Below, one piece after another: positions 19,410-27,633 of a stretch of 64,000 bases of DNA; position 1 is the first letter of the stretch; the number at the start of each line of letters is the position of its first letter. The stretch comes from DASUHT01 sp038230835 (GTDB lineage Bacteria > Actinomycetota > Thermoleophilia > Gaiellales > JAICJC01). A program made the translations under genes and the position numbers. Where the stretch lies: positions 186,001-250,000 of the forward strand of contig JBBRMM010000001.1 of the NCBI GenBank assembly GCA_038230835.1, read 5' to 3'. A model generated the notes under the pieces. The model was not told the origin of the DNA. It worked only from the letters and a program-made list of their open reading frames with translations, and ran no database searches.

Positions 19410-20732
19410 TCAGGCGGCGCGCACCGACAGGATCGGCGGCAGCCGTCGAGCCGCCGTCGACCACGTGCCTCCACCGTCGTCGGAGGCGAACAGCTCGCCC
19501 GAGGTGGCGCCGAAGTAGAGGCCGAGCGGTGAGCGCCCGTCGTGGCAGAACGCTTGGCGCAGGATCGTGAGGTAGGCGTCCGCCGTCGGTAGTCCGTCGG
19601 CACGCTCGCTCCAGGTTGCCCCCGCATCGCCGGTTGCCCACACGCTGGCGCGACCTCCGGGCGTCACCCGATCGGTGTCGGCAGAGAGCGGAATCACGAA
19701 GGCTCGGTCGGCGTCGGCTGGGTCGACCACGATCGGGAATCCGAAGTTCGAGGGCAGGCCGGGCGCGATGTCCACCCAGCTGTGGCCGCCGTCGTCGGAT
19801 CGGTGGACGCCGCCGTGAAACTGCATGTACAGGCGCTCCGGCATACTCGGCGAGCGCTCGACGTGGTGGACGCAGAACTCGGTCGTGGGGGTCACCTCCG
19901 GTGGCATGTATGGGGCGCGCAGTCCGGCGTTGCCCTGCACCCATGTTTCGCCGCCGTCGTCGGTGATCCATACACCGCCGGCCGACACGCCGACCATCAG
20001 GCGGTCGGGATCGCCGGGCCACGGGCAGATCGTGTGCAGGCACAGCCCGCCGGCGCCGGGCACCCACTTCTGGCGTACGGGGTGATCCCACAGCGAGCGC
20101 ACGAGTTCCCACGTCGATCCGCCGTCGACGCTTCGAAAGAGCGCGGCCGGATCGACACCGGCCCAGAGTTCACCGTCGCGCTCGCCCGGCTGGATCACCC
20201 AGATCCGCGTGACGGCGGTCTCGGTGTCCTCCGGAAACACGGGACCGTCCGACGGCTCCCACTCGCCGCACGGGTCGTCGCTGCCGAACACCCGCGGGCC
20301 GAAGTGGGGGTCGGCCAGCGATGCGAGGTAGCGGCCGCTGCGCGGATCGCGGATCGCGTACTCGACCGGCAGGCCCGAAAATGCGCGCCCAGCGACCTCG
20401 AGCTCACCGCCCCTCTGCCCGCGCAGGACGACCAGGCCCTTCTTCGTCCCGACGAGAATCTCGACGGTGTCCGACCCGCCCGAGATGCTGGTCAGCACCA
20501 TCACCCGGTCGCCGGTCTGGACGATCGTTTCGGCGCGCTCCTGCGTTCCGTTCACGAACACGCTCAGGTGCCGCCGCAGCGTGCCCCGCTCGTCGAGCAT
20601 GAATCCCCGCAGTTCGGGGTGGCGCTGCACGAGCACGCTCAGCGCCGCACTCACGGTCGGTGCCTCGATCGCGTGTTCGGCGACTCCGCCGGTGTACCGA
20701 CGCAGCGGAGCGGGGAGGACAACCGTCGGCAT
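19410..20732 (-). CDS. Fusion of MoaD/ThiS ubiquitin-like domain to BNR (Asp-box) propeller
   Basis: A 440-residue protein with two parts. Residues 1-86 are a beta-grasp ubiquitin-like domain of the MoaD/ThiS type (FVNGTQER, GDRVMVLTSISGG) whose diglycine, normally the activated C terminus, is internal. Residues about 90-440 form a sialidase-like propeller with five Asp boxes (SVDGGSTW, TDDGGETW, SDDGGHSW, TGDAGATW, SDDGGGTW). No signal peptide is visible. ATG 20732 was chosen because TATGCT lies seven bases upstream, giving its own leaderless promoter; ATG 20744 is an alternative. Such domains are usually separate proteins. Function is unknown; cleavage after GG or a sulfur/conjugation role is speculative. 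Confidence 0.8.
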   Translation of the reverse strand: MPTVVLPAPLRRYTGGVAEHAIEAPTVSAALSVLVQRHPELRGFMLDERGTLRRHLSVFVNGTQERAETIVQTGDRVMVLTSISGGSDTVEILVGTKKGLVVLRGQRGGELEVAGRAFSGLPVEYAIRDPRSGRYLASLADPHFGPRVFGSDDPCGEWEPSDGPVFPEDTETAVTRIWVIQPGERDGELWAGVDPAALFRSVDGGSTWELVRSLWDHPVRQKWVPGAGGLCLHTICPWPGDPDRLMVGVSAGGVWITDDGGETWVQGNAGLRAPYMPPEVTPTTEFCVHHVERSPSMPERLYMQFHGGVHRSDDGGHSWVDIAPGLPSNFGFPIVVDPADADRAFVIPLSADTDRVTPGGRASVWATGDAGATWSERADGLPTADAYLTILRQAFCHDGRSPLGLYFGATSGELFASDDGGGTWSTAARRLPPILSVRAA

Positions 20733-20753
20733 GCTCGACAGCATATTGTCGGC

Positions 20754-21530
20754 TCACCCGGAGGGCAAGCGAGCCTGGCCGGCGCTCACCTCGACCAGCC
20801 CGTCGCGCAGGAGTGCGTCCAGCACCTCGACCTCCAGCTCCGATTCGGGCACCTCTCCCTCCGCCGCTATCGTGTGCAAGAGCCGGCTTCGCCGCTGCCG
20901 GAACGAGCCCTCGAAGCGCGACTGGCGCCGCTGCGGGGCGAAGGTCATGCCGCGTGACGGACAGCCCCGTTCCAGCGGGCAGGCGGCGCACCGTGGCCGA
21001 CGAGCGATGCAGATCTGACTGCCGAGGTCGAACAGGGCCTGATTCCATTCGTAGGCCCGGCCGTCCGGCGGGCCGAGGTCGGGATTGCCGAACGCCCGCC
21101 CGAGCACGCGCCGGGCATTCGTGTCGGGCGCCGCCAGTTGGGCACCGAACGCGAAGCACGCGACCGCCGCGGCCGTGTACGGCCCGATACCGGGCAGCCG
21201 TTCAAGCTCCTTGGGATCGCTCGGAAACCCGCCCAACTCGACCACCCGCCGCGCGCAGCGGTGAAGCGACACCGCCCTGCGGTTGTATCCGAGGCCCGAC
21301 CATGCCGAGATCACCTCGGCCGGAGTCGCCGCCGCGAGCGCCTCGACCGTCGGCCAGCGCGCGAGCCACGCTTGCCAGCGTGGTTGCACGCGCGGCACCT
21401 GAGTCTGTTGCAGCATCACCTCGGAGACGAGGATCGCGTACGGGTCACGCGTCTTCCGCCAGGGAAGATCCCGCCCGTTTGCGGCATACCAGGCCAACAG
21501 CGAGTTCTGCATCGTCCGGGACGCCGCCAT
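20754..21530 (-). CDS. mutY: A/G-specific adenine glycosylase (short form)
   Basis: Removes adenine mispaired with 8-oxoguanine. The HhH-GPD core has the catalytic Glu in SEVMLQQTQ, the HhH hairpin LPGIGPYTAAAV, the catalytic Asp in APDTNARRVLG and the 4Fe-4S set C-x6-C-x2-C-x5-C (CIARRPRCAACPLERGC). At 258 residues it lacks the C-terminal NUDIX-like 8-oxoG recognition domain of canonical MutY (about 350 residues) and ends in a short helical region. Starts at an ATG with TAGCGT six bases upstream, so it is probably leaderless. Confidence 0.9.
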   Translation of the reverse strand: MAASRTMQNSLLAWYAANGRDLPWRKTRDPYAILVSEVMLQQTQVPRVQPRWQAWLARWPTVEALAAATPAEVISAWSGLGYNRRAVSLHRCARRVVELGGFPSDPKELERLPGIGPYTAAAVACFAFGAQLAAPDTNARRVLGRAFGNPDLGPPDGRAYEWNQALFDLGSQICIARRPRCAACPLERGCPSRGMTFAPQRRQSRFEGSFRQRRSRLLHTIAAEGEVPESELEVEVLDALLRDGLVEVSAGQARLPSG

Positions 21531-21580
21531 GGGTGCACGCTACCGCTCGGACGCCCGTGCCGGCAGGTCTCACACCACGA

Positions 21581-21595
21581 TGACGACCCACTAGT
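21581..21595. repeat. 15-bp match to one end of the MITE-like element
   Basis: tgacgacccactagt is identical to 44256-44270, the right end of the inverted-repeat element at 44 kb. It spans the stop codon of the adjacent secreted-protein gene. A chance 15-bp match in this window is unlikely, so it may be a scar or solo end of the same element family. Confidence 0.4.
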
Positions 21596-22610
21596 GCGTC
21601 TGGCTGCAGGTGCCGCCGTTGGCCATGGCGACCTGGTCGTTGTTGAGCGGCGCGTCGCGCGTGAGCGAGTACCCTCCGCGCGCCGCGACCGTCGGCCAGA
21701 GGTTCGCGAGACCGCCCTGGTAGTACCCCGGAGGCGACCCGTACCAGGCGACCACGGGTGTGACGCCGGGCCCGTTGGCGGTGATCCTGTAGGCATCCCC
21801 GCGGCCCGGGAAGGTGCGCGAGGTGACGCCGAAGATGTTGCGGTAGATGCCGGTGCAGAAGTCGCCGCCGTTTCGGTGGGTGAGGAAGCTGTTCACGCGC
21901 CACCACCCGCCGACCTGCCGATACCCGGTTGACCACGGCGGGTTGTGCGAGTCGATCGCGACCAGTCGCCCGAAGCTGTCCGTGGGCGCCCCACCGGACG
22001 TCGACGAGAATCCGTACACCGCGTCGCCCTGGTAGGTGAACCTGCCGTACAGGTGGTCGAACGGGCCGCCCGGTGCACCGGCGTAGATCCAGTCCGACTT
22101 GAACCACACGACAGGCAGCGCGCCCGACCAGTGGCTGACGTGCAGCTCCCAGGCCGACTGCACCGATGACCGCGGCGCCCAGCCGTTGTCGGGCAGGTCT
22201 CGCTGCCACGCCTGGAGGGCCCAAAACGAGCCATCCGGCATCCGGCAGCCTTTGACGAAGCCGAACAGCCGCGGTCCGGTGTACGGCCCGCAGACATTGT
22301 GGGCGGAGACCGTCTTCCAGTAGCCGGTACCCAGGAACGAGCCATAGCCACCGGCGTAGTTGATCGAGAACCTGACCTGGCTCATCGGGTGGTACGGGTC
22401 GGGCGGCAGAGCGTTCTTCGCGCCCCACACGAGGTCGTGCATCACGCGGCCGTGCGCCCAATACGTGACCAGGGCCACACCGCGCGAGTTGACGCGGATG
22501 CTCTGCCACCTGGTCGTTCGATCGAGCAGTTGGCTCGCCTGCGCGTGCCCGGCCAAGCCGGCCCACGCCGCGAGCGCGCACACCAGGCATGCGACCCATC
22601 TTCGACCCAT
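21591..22610 (-). CDS. Secreted hypothetical protein
   Basis: About 339 residues. The ATG at 22610 begins a clean signal peptide (MGRRWVACLVCALAAWAGLAGHAQA), with AxA-type cleavage, so it was preferred over longer upstream extensions. The mature part is rich in aromatic residues and glycine (YWAHGRVMHDLVWGAKNALP, GGYGSFLGTGYWKT) and has two or three cysteine pairs suggesting disulfides (CGPYTG...KGCRMP; DFCTG...GGTCSQTH). I do not recognise a family or catalytic motif. It diverges from the carboxyethylornithine-synthase-like gene across a 139-bp gap. Confidence 0.6.
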   Translation of the reverse strand: MGRRWVACLVCALAAWAGLAGHAQASQLLDRTTRWQSIRVNSRGVALVTYWAHGRVMHDLVWGAKNALPPDPYHPMSQVRFSINYAGGYGSFLGTGYWKTVSAHNVCGPYTGPRLFGFVKGCRMPDGSFWALQAWQRDLPDNGWAPRSSVQSAWELHVSHWSGALPVVWFKSDWIYAGAPGGPFDHLYGRFTYQGDAVYGFSSTSGGAPTDSFGRLVAIDSHNPPWSTGYRQVGGWWRVNSFLTHRNGGDFCTGIYRNIFGVTSRTFPGRGDAYRITANGPGVTPVVAWYGSPPGYYQGGLANLWPTVAARGGYSLTRDAPLNNDQVAMANGGTCSQTH

Positions 22611-22749
22611 GCGTACCCCGTCGGCATCGGGCCGGCCAACCGCATCCCCCAAACGGAGGAGCGGCCCATACCGAAACCGGGTGACGCTCCAGAACAGGCA
22701 CCGCCGGGAAGCCCGTGTAGACTCGTTTGCCAGCGGGACTGGAGAGCGG

Positions 22750-23898
22750 GTGGACGAGTTGACCCTCGGCGTCTTGGCGACGTCGGGCAAAGAGCACGAG
22801 TGGCGGCTGCCGATTCATCCCCGGCATCTGGGGCGGATCGAGCCCGACCTACTAAGCCGGATGTTTCTCGAGCGCGGCTACGGACGGCGTCACGGGTTCG
22901 CCGCCGACGACGAGCTCGAGGCGCAGGTGGGCGGATTCCGCACGCGCGAGCAGCTGATCGCCGAGTGCGACGTCGTGGTTATCCCCAAGCCGACTCACGG
23001 CGACGTCGCGGCGCTGCGATCAGGTCAGGTGCTGTGGGGCTGGCCGCACTGCGTGCAGGACACCGAGCTGACGCAGCTGTCCATCGACCGGCGGCTGACC
23101 GTGATCGCCTGGGAGGCGATGAACCACTGGACGCGGGACGGAGTCTTCAGCCTGCACGTGTTCCACAAGAACAACGAGCTCGCCGGCTACTGCTCGGTCC
23201 TGCACGCTCTGCAGCTACGGGGCACGTCGGGCCACTTCGGTCCCAGGCCGCGCGCAGCCGTGATCAGCTTCGGGGCGACGGCGCGCGGCGCGGTCGCCGC
23301 GCTGCTTGCGCTCGGCGTCCACGACGTCACCGTGCTCACGAATCGGAGCGTTCCGGCGGTCGCGGCGCCGATGCCGCCGGCACGGCTGGTCCACTACGAC
23401 CGCGTCGTCGAGCACCCTGCGCACCCGCCCGAGTTGACCCATCCCGAGCACGGATCGCTCGCCGACTACCTGGCCCGGCACGACATCGTCGTCAACTGCA
23501 TCCTCCAGGACACCGAGGACCCGCTGGTGTTCGTCACCAACGCGGACCTTGACCTGTTCGAGCGCGGAAGCCTCATCATCGACGTCTCCTGTGACGAGGG
23601 GATGGGCTTCGAGTGGGCACGGCCGACCTCGTTCGACGAGCCGATACTGACCGTCGGCAAGGGCGTCCACTACTACGCGGTCGACCACAGCCCTTCATAC
23701 CTCTGGAACTCCGCCAGCTGGGAGATCAGCGATGCTCTGATCCCGCACCTGCGCGCGGTCATGGCGGGTCCGGACGGCTGGGCGGGGAGCGAGACGATCC
23801 GCCGCGCGATCGAAATCCGCGACGGCGTCGTCCAGAACCCGCGCATCCTGTCGTTCCAGAAGCGCGAGCCTGAGTATCCGCACCGCCCAACCATCTAG
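22750..23898 (+). CDS. N5-(carboxyethyl)ornithine synthase-like dehydrogenase
   Basis: A 382-residue NAD(P)-dependent enzyme of the alanine dehydrogenase/N5-(carboxyethyl)ornithine synthase group. Family-specific stretches are LGVLATSGKEHEWRLPIHP at the N terminus, QVLWGWPHCVQD, IAWEAMNHW and NNELAGYCSVLHALQLRG; the Rossmann region is AAVISFGATARGAVAALL. Known members reductively condense pyruvate with the side-chain amine of ornithine. The GTG at 22750 follows GGAG and gives the normal N terminus; an upstream open frame is not coding. TAGACT at 22718-22723 is a possible -10. The stop overlaps the stop of the convergent GH15 gene on a shared CTAG. Confidence 0.8.
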   Translation: MDELTLGVLATSGKEHEWRLPIHPRHLGRIEPDLLSRMFLERGYGRRHGFAADDELEAQVGGFRTREQLIAECDVVVIPKPTHGDVAALRSGQVLWGWPHCVQDTELTQLSIDRRLTVIAWEAMNHWTRDGVFSLHVFHKNNELAGYCSVLHALQLRGTSGHFGPRPRAAVISFGATARGAVAALLALGVHDVTVLTNRSVPAVAAPMPPARLVHYDRVVEHPAHPPELTHPEHGSLADYLARHDIVVNCILQDTEDPLVFVTNADLDLFERGSLIIDVSCDEGMGFEWARPTSFDEPILTVGKGVHYYAVDHSPSYLWNSASWEISDALIPHLRAVMAGPDGWAGSETIRRAIEIRDGVVQNPRILSFQKREPEYPHRPTI

Positions 23899-25685
23899 GA
23901 CCGCTTCGGGGCGTGCCGCATCCCGCGGCCTTGGCTGAGGACAAGCGCGGTGTTGACGACTGCGAGGTGCGTGAACGCCTGAGGGAAGTTCCCGAGCTGC
24001 CGGCCGGTACCCGGGTCGTACTCCTCGGAGAGCAGACCCACGTCGTTTCGCAGATCGAGCAGCCGCTCGAACAGCTCGCGGGCCTCGTCGAGCTTGCCCT
24101 GCAGGGCAAGAGCGTCCGCCAGCCAGAACGAGCAGGGCAGGAACACGCCCTCTCCCGCGCCGATGCCGTCGACGGCCCCGTCCTGGCTTGGGAGGTACCG
24201 AAGCACGAGCCCGTCGACCGTAAGCTCTCTGCGGATCGCCTCCACCGTGGATGTGAAACGGGGATCGGTCGCAGGGAGAAAGCCGACCGACGGCATCAGC
24301 AGGGCACTGGCGTCGAGCTCTTCCGACCCGAACGACTGCGTGAACGCCTGCTTCCTCGTACTCCAGGCATGGGTGGTCACGTCCCGGTGGATCTGGTCTC
24401 GAAGCGTTCGCCAGCGATCGACCGGCCCTTCACGGTCGAACTGCTCGTGGAGGCGGACGGCGCGGTCAAACGCGACCCACGCCATCACCTTGGAGTGGGT
24501 GAAGTGCCGGGTCGGCCCACGCACCTCCCAGATTCCGGCGTCCTTGTGGCGCCAGCCGTCCTCGAGCCACGCAAGCAGCATGCGCATGAGCGACCAGGAG
24601 TCGTCGCCGCCGATCCCGTGGGCGATGGTCTGGTATGCGGCGTCGAGCAGCTCCCCGTACACATCGAGTTGGAGCTGGGTCGATGCTGCGTTGCCGACGC
24701 GCACCGGCCGCGACTGCTCGAACCCGGGCAGCCACTGGAGCTCGCGCTCGTCCAGCCGGCGCTCTCCCCCGAGGCCGTACATGATCTGGATGTCGTCGGG
24801 GTCCCCGGCGACGGCCCGCAGCAGCCAGCCGTGCCAGGCCTCGGCCTCGTCGCGGTAGCCGACGTTCAGCATCGCCAGCAGCGTCAGCGTCGCGTCGCGC
24901 AGCCAGCAGTACCGGTAGTCCCAGTTTCGGGGCCCGCCGATCCGCTCCGGAAGGGATGTCGTGGGGGCGGCGACGATGCCCCCGGTGGGGGCGTAGGTGA
25001 GCGCCTTGAGCACCAGCAGCGACTGGTGAATCTCGTCGTGATAGTCGCCGCGGTGGTCGCAGGAGGCGGCCCAGTCGAGCCAGTAGTTCTCGGTATCGGC
25101 AAGTGACCGTTCGGCGTCTTCCTCGTCGGGGATCGTGCGGTGGGAGGGGAACCAGGTGAGCACGAAGGGGACGCGCTCGCCTGGCCGCAACGTGAACTCC
25201 GAAACGGAGGTCATTCCTTCTCCCCTGACCTCGACCGGGGTGCGGAAGCACAGCGCATCCGGCCCCGCGACGGCAACCTGGGCGTCGTCGATTCGCCGCA
25301 CCCACGGCACGATGTGGCCGTAGTCGAACCGGATCACCAACTCCGAGCGCATCGCGACCGAACCGTCCAGGCCCTCGACGATCCGGACGATGTTCGGCAC
25401 CTCGTCACGGGGAGGCATGAAATCGATGGCGCGTACCGAGCCTTCGGCGGTCTCGTGGATCGACTCCAGGATCAGCGTGTCGTGGCGATATCTACGGGTT
25501 GTCCGGCGAACGGCGGTCGCGGGCGCCAAACTCCAGTGGCCGTGATCGGGCGTGCCCAGCAGGGTGGCGAAGCAGGCGCCGGAGTCGAAGCGCGGGAAGC
25601 AGCACCAGTCGATCGACCCGGCGCGGCTGACGAGCGCAGCCGTCTGCAGATCACCGATCAGCGCATACTCCTCGACCCTCGGCAT
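23895..25685 (-). CDS. Glycoside hydrolase family 15 protein (glucoamylase/trehalase-like)
   Basis: A 596-residue cytosolic enzyme. The N-terminal beta-sandwich domain (YALIGDLQTAALVSRAGSIDW, CFPRFDSGACFA) precedes an (alpha/alpha)6 GH15 barrel with the family signatures PERIGGPRNWDYRYCWLRDA and FLPCSFWLADALALQG, the latter carrying the second acid region (GAGEGVFLPCSFW). This subtype includes bacterial trehalases and glucoamylases hydrolysing alpha-glucosidic links; substrate choice cannot be made from sequence alone. The ATG has TAGGAT seven bases upstream (leaderless). Confidence 0.9.
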   Translation of the reverse strand: MPRVEEYALIGDLQTAALVSRAGSIDWCCFPRFDSGACFATLLGTPDHGHWSLAPATAVRRTTRRYRHDTLILESIHETAEGSVRAIDFMPPRDEVPNIVRIVEGLDGSVAMRSELVIRFDYGHIVPWVRRIDDAQVAVAGPDALCFRTPVEVRGEGMTSVSEFTLRPGERVPFVLTWFPSHRTIPDEEDAERSLADTENYWLDWAASCDHRGDYHDEIHQSLLVLKALTYAPTGGIVAAPTTSLPERIGGPRNWDYRYCWLRDATLTLLAMLNVGYRDEAEAWHGWLLRAVAGDPDDIQIMYGLGGERRLDERELQWLPGFEQSRPVRVGNAASTQLQLDVYGELLDAAYQTIAHGIGGDDSWSLMRMLLAWLEDGWRHKDAGIWEVRGPTRHFTHSKVMAWVAFDRAVRLHEQFDREGPVDRWRTLRDQIHRDVTTHAWSTRKQAFTQSFGSEELDASALLMPSVGFLPATDPRFTSTVEAIRRELTVDGLVLRYLPSQDGAVDGIGAGEGVFLPCSFWLADALALQGKLDEARELFERLLDLRNDVGLLSEEYDPGTGRQLGNFPQAFTHLAVVNTALVLSQGRGMRHAPKRS

Positions 25686-25769
25686 CAGCTCAATCCTACG
25701 GGCTGGCGTCCGCGCCCGAAGCGCGACGGCACACGGGGCCCGCTGCGCCGGCTCGGGTAGTGTGCCTCG

Positions 25770-27055
25770 ATGCGGGGCGGGCGACAGCGGATCGGGCTCG
25801 GCCTGTCGGCGGGTCTGGCGGCCACCGGAGTGACGGCCGCGATCGCCCGCCGGCGGTTCGGCTCGTCCGAGCGGGGCTACGGGCTGCTGGGCGAGCTCGA
25901 CGTCGGCTCGGAGCGGTTCCTGCGCGCACTCGAGGCTCTGACCGGCGCGCCCGTGAGCTTCGGCAACGACCTGCGCCTGCTCACCAACGGCGACGAGATC
26001 TTCCCGTCGTGCTGGACACGATCAGGGGTGCGCAACGAACGCTCAACCTGCTCACCTTCGTCTACTGGCGGGGGCAGATCGCGGTGGACGTGGCGGAGGC
26101 GGTGATCGAGCGGGCCCGTGCCGGGGTGCGCTGCTGCGTGCTGCTGGACGCCTTCGGGTCGGCTCAGATGGACGACCGGCTGGTGGGATCGATGCAGGAG
26201 GCCGGCGTCCAGGTGTCACGCTTCCGTCCGATCCGTCCGTCGGCGATTCGCAGCGCCGACCACCGCACCCATCGCAAGATCGTCGTCGCCGACGGCCGGA
26301 TCGGCATGACCGGGGGCGTCGGCATCGCAGCCGAGTGGACCGGAAACGCGCAGGATCCAGACCACTGGCGCGACACCCACGCCCGGGTGACGGGCCCCGT
26401 CGTGCGCGCGCTTCAGGGCGCCTTCTTCGAGAACTGGTTGGAGGCCACCGGAGAGGTGCTGTCCGGCGACGGCTACCTCCCGGTGCTCGAGCCGCTCGCC
26501 GACGGCGCGCCGATGCAGCTGGTGGCTTCGCGCGCCGGAGTCGGCCAGACCAACACCGAGGCGATGTACTTCCTGGCGATTGCGAGCGCGCGGCGGACGA
26601 TCCGCCTGACGACTGCCTACTTCGCCCCCCGGCCGACGTTCGTCGAGGCCCTGCGGGCCGCTGCGCAGCGGGGGGTGGACGTACAGGTGATCGTGCCGGG
26701 ACCGCACATCGACAAGCGGATCGTGCGCGCGGCCGGTCAGGCGGTCTACCAACCGCTGCTGGACGCCGGCGTGTCGATCATGGAGTACCAGCCGACGATG
26801 CTCCACGCAAAGACGCTCGTGATCGACGAAGCATGGTGCGCGATCGGGTCGGCGAACTTCGACAACCGGTCGTTCGCACTCAACGACGAGGCCACCCTGT
26901 GCGTCCAGAGCTCGACGGTCGCCGAGCAGTTGACCGCCGGCTTCGAGTCCGACCGGGCTGCCTCGCTGGCGATCCACCCCACCGATTGGCGCCGGCGCTC
27001 ACCGGCGCGCCGGGCCGCCGAGGCGGCTGCGACGCTGCTTCGCCGCGAGCTTTGA
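25770..27055 (+). pseudogene. Phospholipase D/cardiolipin-synthase-like protein, frameshifted
   Basis: Two overlapping frames together encode one PLD-superfamily protein of about 428 residues. The N terminus (MRGGRQRIGLGLSAGLAATG, a membrane anchor, through LLTNGDEIFPS) lies in the frame of 25770. From 26009 the protein continues one frame back (VLDTIRGAQRTLNLLTFVYW). Both HKD motifs are intact: HRTHRKIVVADGRIGMTGG and MLHAKTLVIDEAWCAIGSANFD. The total length is 3n+2, as expected for one lost base. No slippery heptamer is seen at 26001-26012, so programmed frameshifting is unlikely; a mutation or sequence error fits better. TAGTGT six bases before the ATG supports the start. If intact, it would act on membrane phospholipids. 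Confidence 0.8.
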
Positions 27056-27070
27056 CGTAGTGTTCGGGCG

Positions 27071-27586
27071 ATGAGTGCCCCACACGAGCAGCTGCAGCCT
27101 CAGGAGTTCGTCGTCGACGAGGGTGTGGACATCGGCCACGTCCATCTCAAGGTGGCCGACATCGACCGCGCGCTGGCCTTCTACTGCGGTGTGCTCGGCT
27201 TCGAGCTGATGCAACGGCTCGGCGACTCCGCCGCGTTCATCTCGGCCGGCGGCTATCACCACCACATCGGGCTCAACACCTGGGAGTCGCGGGGAGGCTC
27301 GCCGCCCGCCCCCGGCACCACGGGGCTCTACCACTTCGCGATTCGCTACCCGACCCGCCGTGCGCTCGCGGTCGCGCTTCGGCGCCTGGTCGAGGCCGGC
27401 GTCCCGCTGAGCGGCGCGAGCGACCATGGGGTGAGCGAGGCGCTGTATCTGAACGACCCGGACGGCAACGGCATCGAGCTCTACTGGGACCGGCCGCGCG
27501 ACCGGTGGCCGCGCCCCGGCACCGAGGGCGTTGCGATGTTCACCGCCGCCCTCGACGTGGAGGACCTGCTGCGCCAGGCGGAGTGA
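27071..27586 (+). CDS. VOC-family (glyoxalase/extradiol dioxygenase fold) protein
   Basis: A 171-residue protein with paired beta-alpha-beta-beta-beta modules. The first module has IGHVHLKVADIDRALAFY and GYHHHIGLNTW, the second LYHFAIRYPTR and the metal-ligand segment YLNDPDGNGIELYWD. The His-His-Glu metal set is retained. It resembles CatE-type catechol 2,3-dioxygenase-like proteins. The substrate is unknown. It lies 15 bp after the PLD gene but has its own TAGTGT hexamer seven bases before the ATG. Confidence 0.85.
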   Translation: MSAPHEQLQPQEFVVDEGVDIGHVHLKVADIDRALAFYCGVLGFELMQRLGDSAAFISAGGYHHHIGLNTWESRGGSPPAPGTTGLYHFAIRYPTRRALAVALRRLVEAGVPLSGASDHGVSEALYLNDPDGNGIELYWDRPRDRWPRPGTEGVAMFTAALDVEDLLRQAE

Positions 27587-27633
27587 TGCACGTGCGCTGA
27601 CGCTCCGACGGCGTGGGGCGGTACGTTACTCCC

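Noticed and set aside
26001..26012. Programmed -1 frameshift in the PLD gene
   Set aside because: No X-XXY-YYZ slippery heptamer and no obvious downstream stem; the joint would also not give a shorter useful product.
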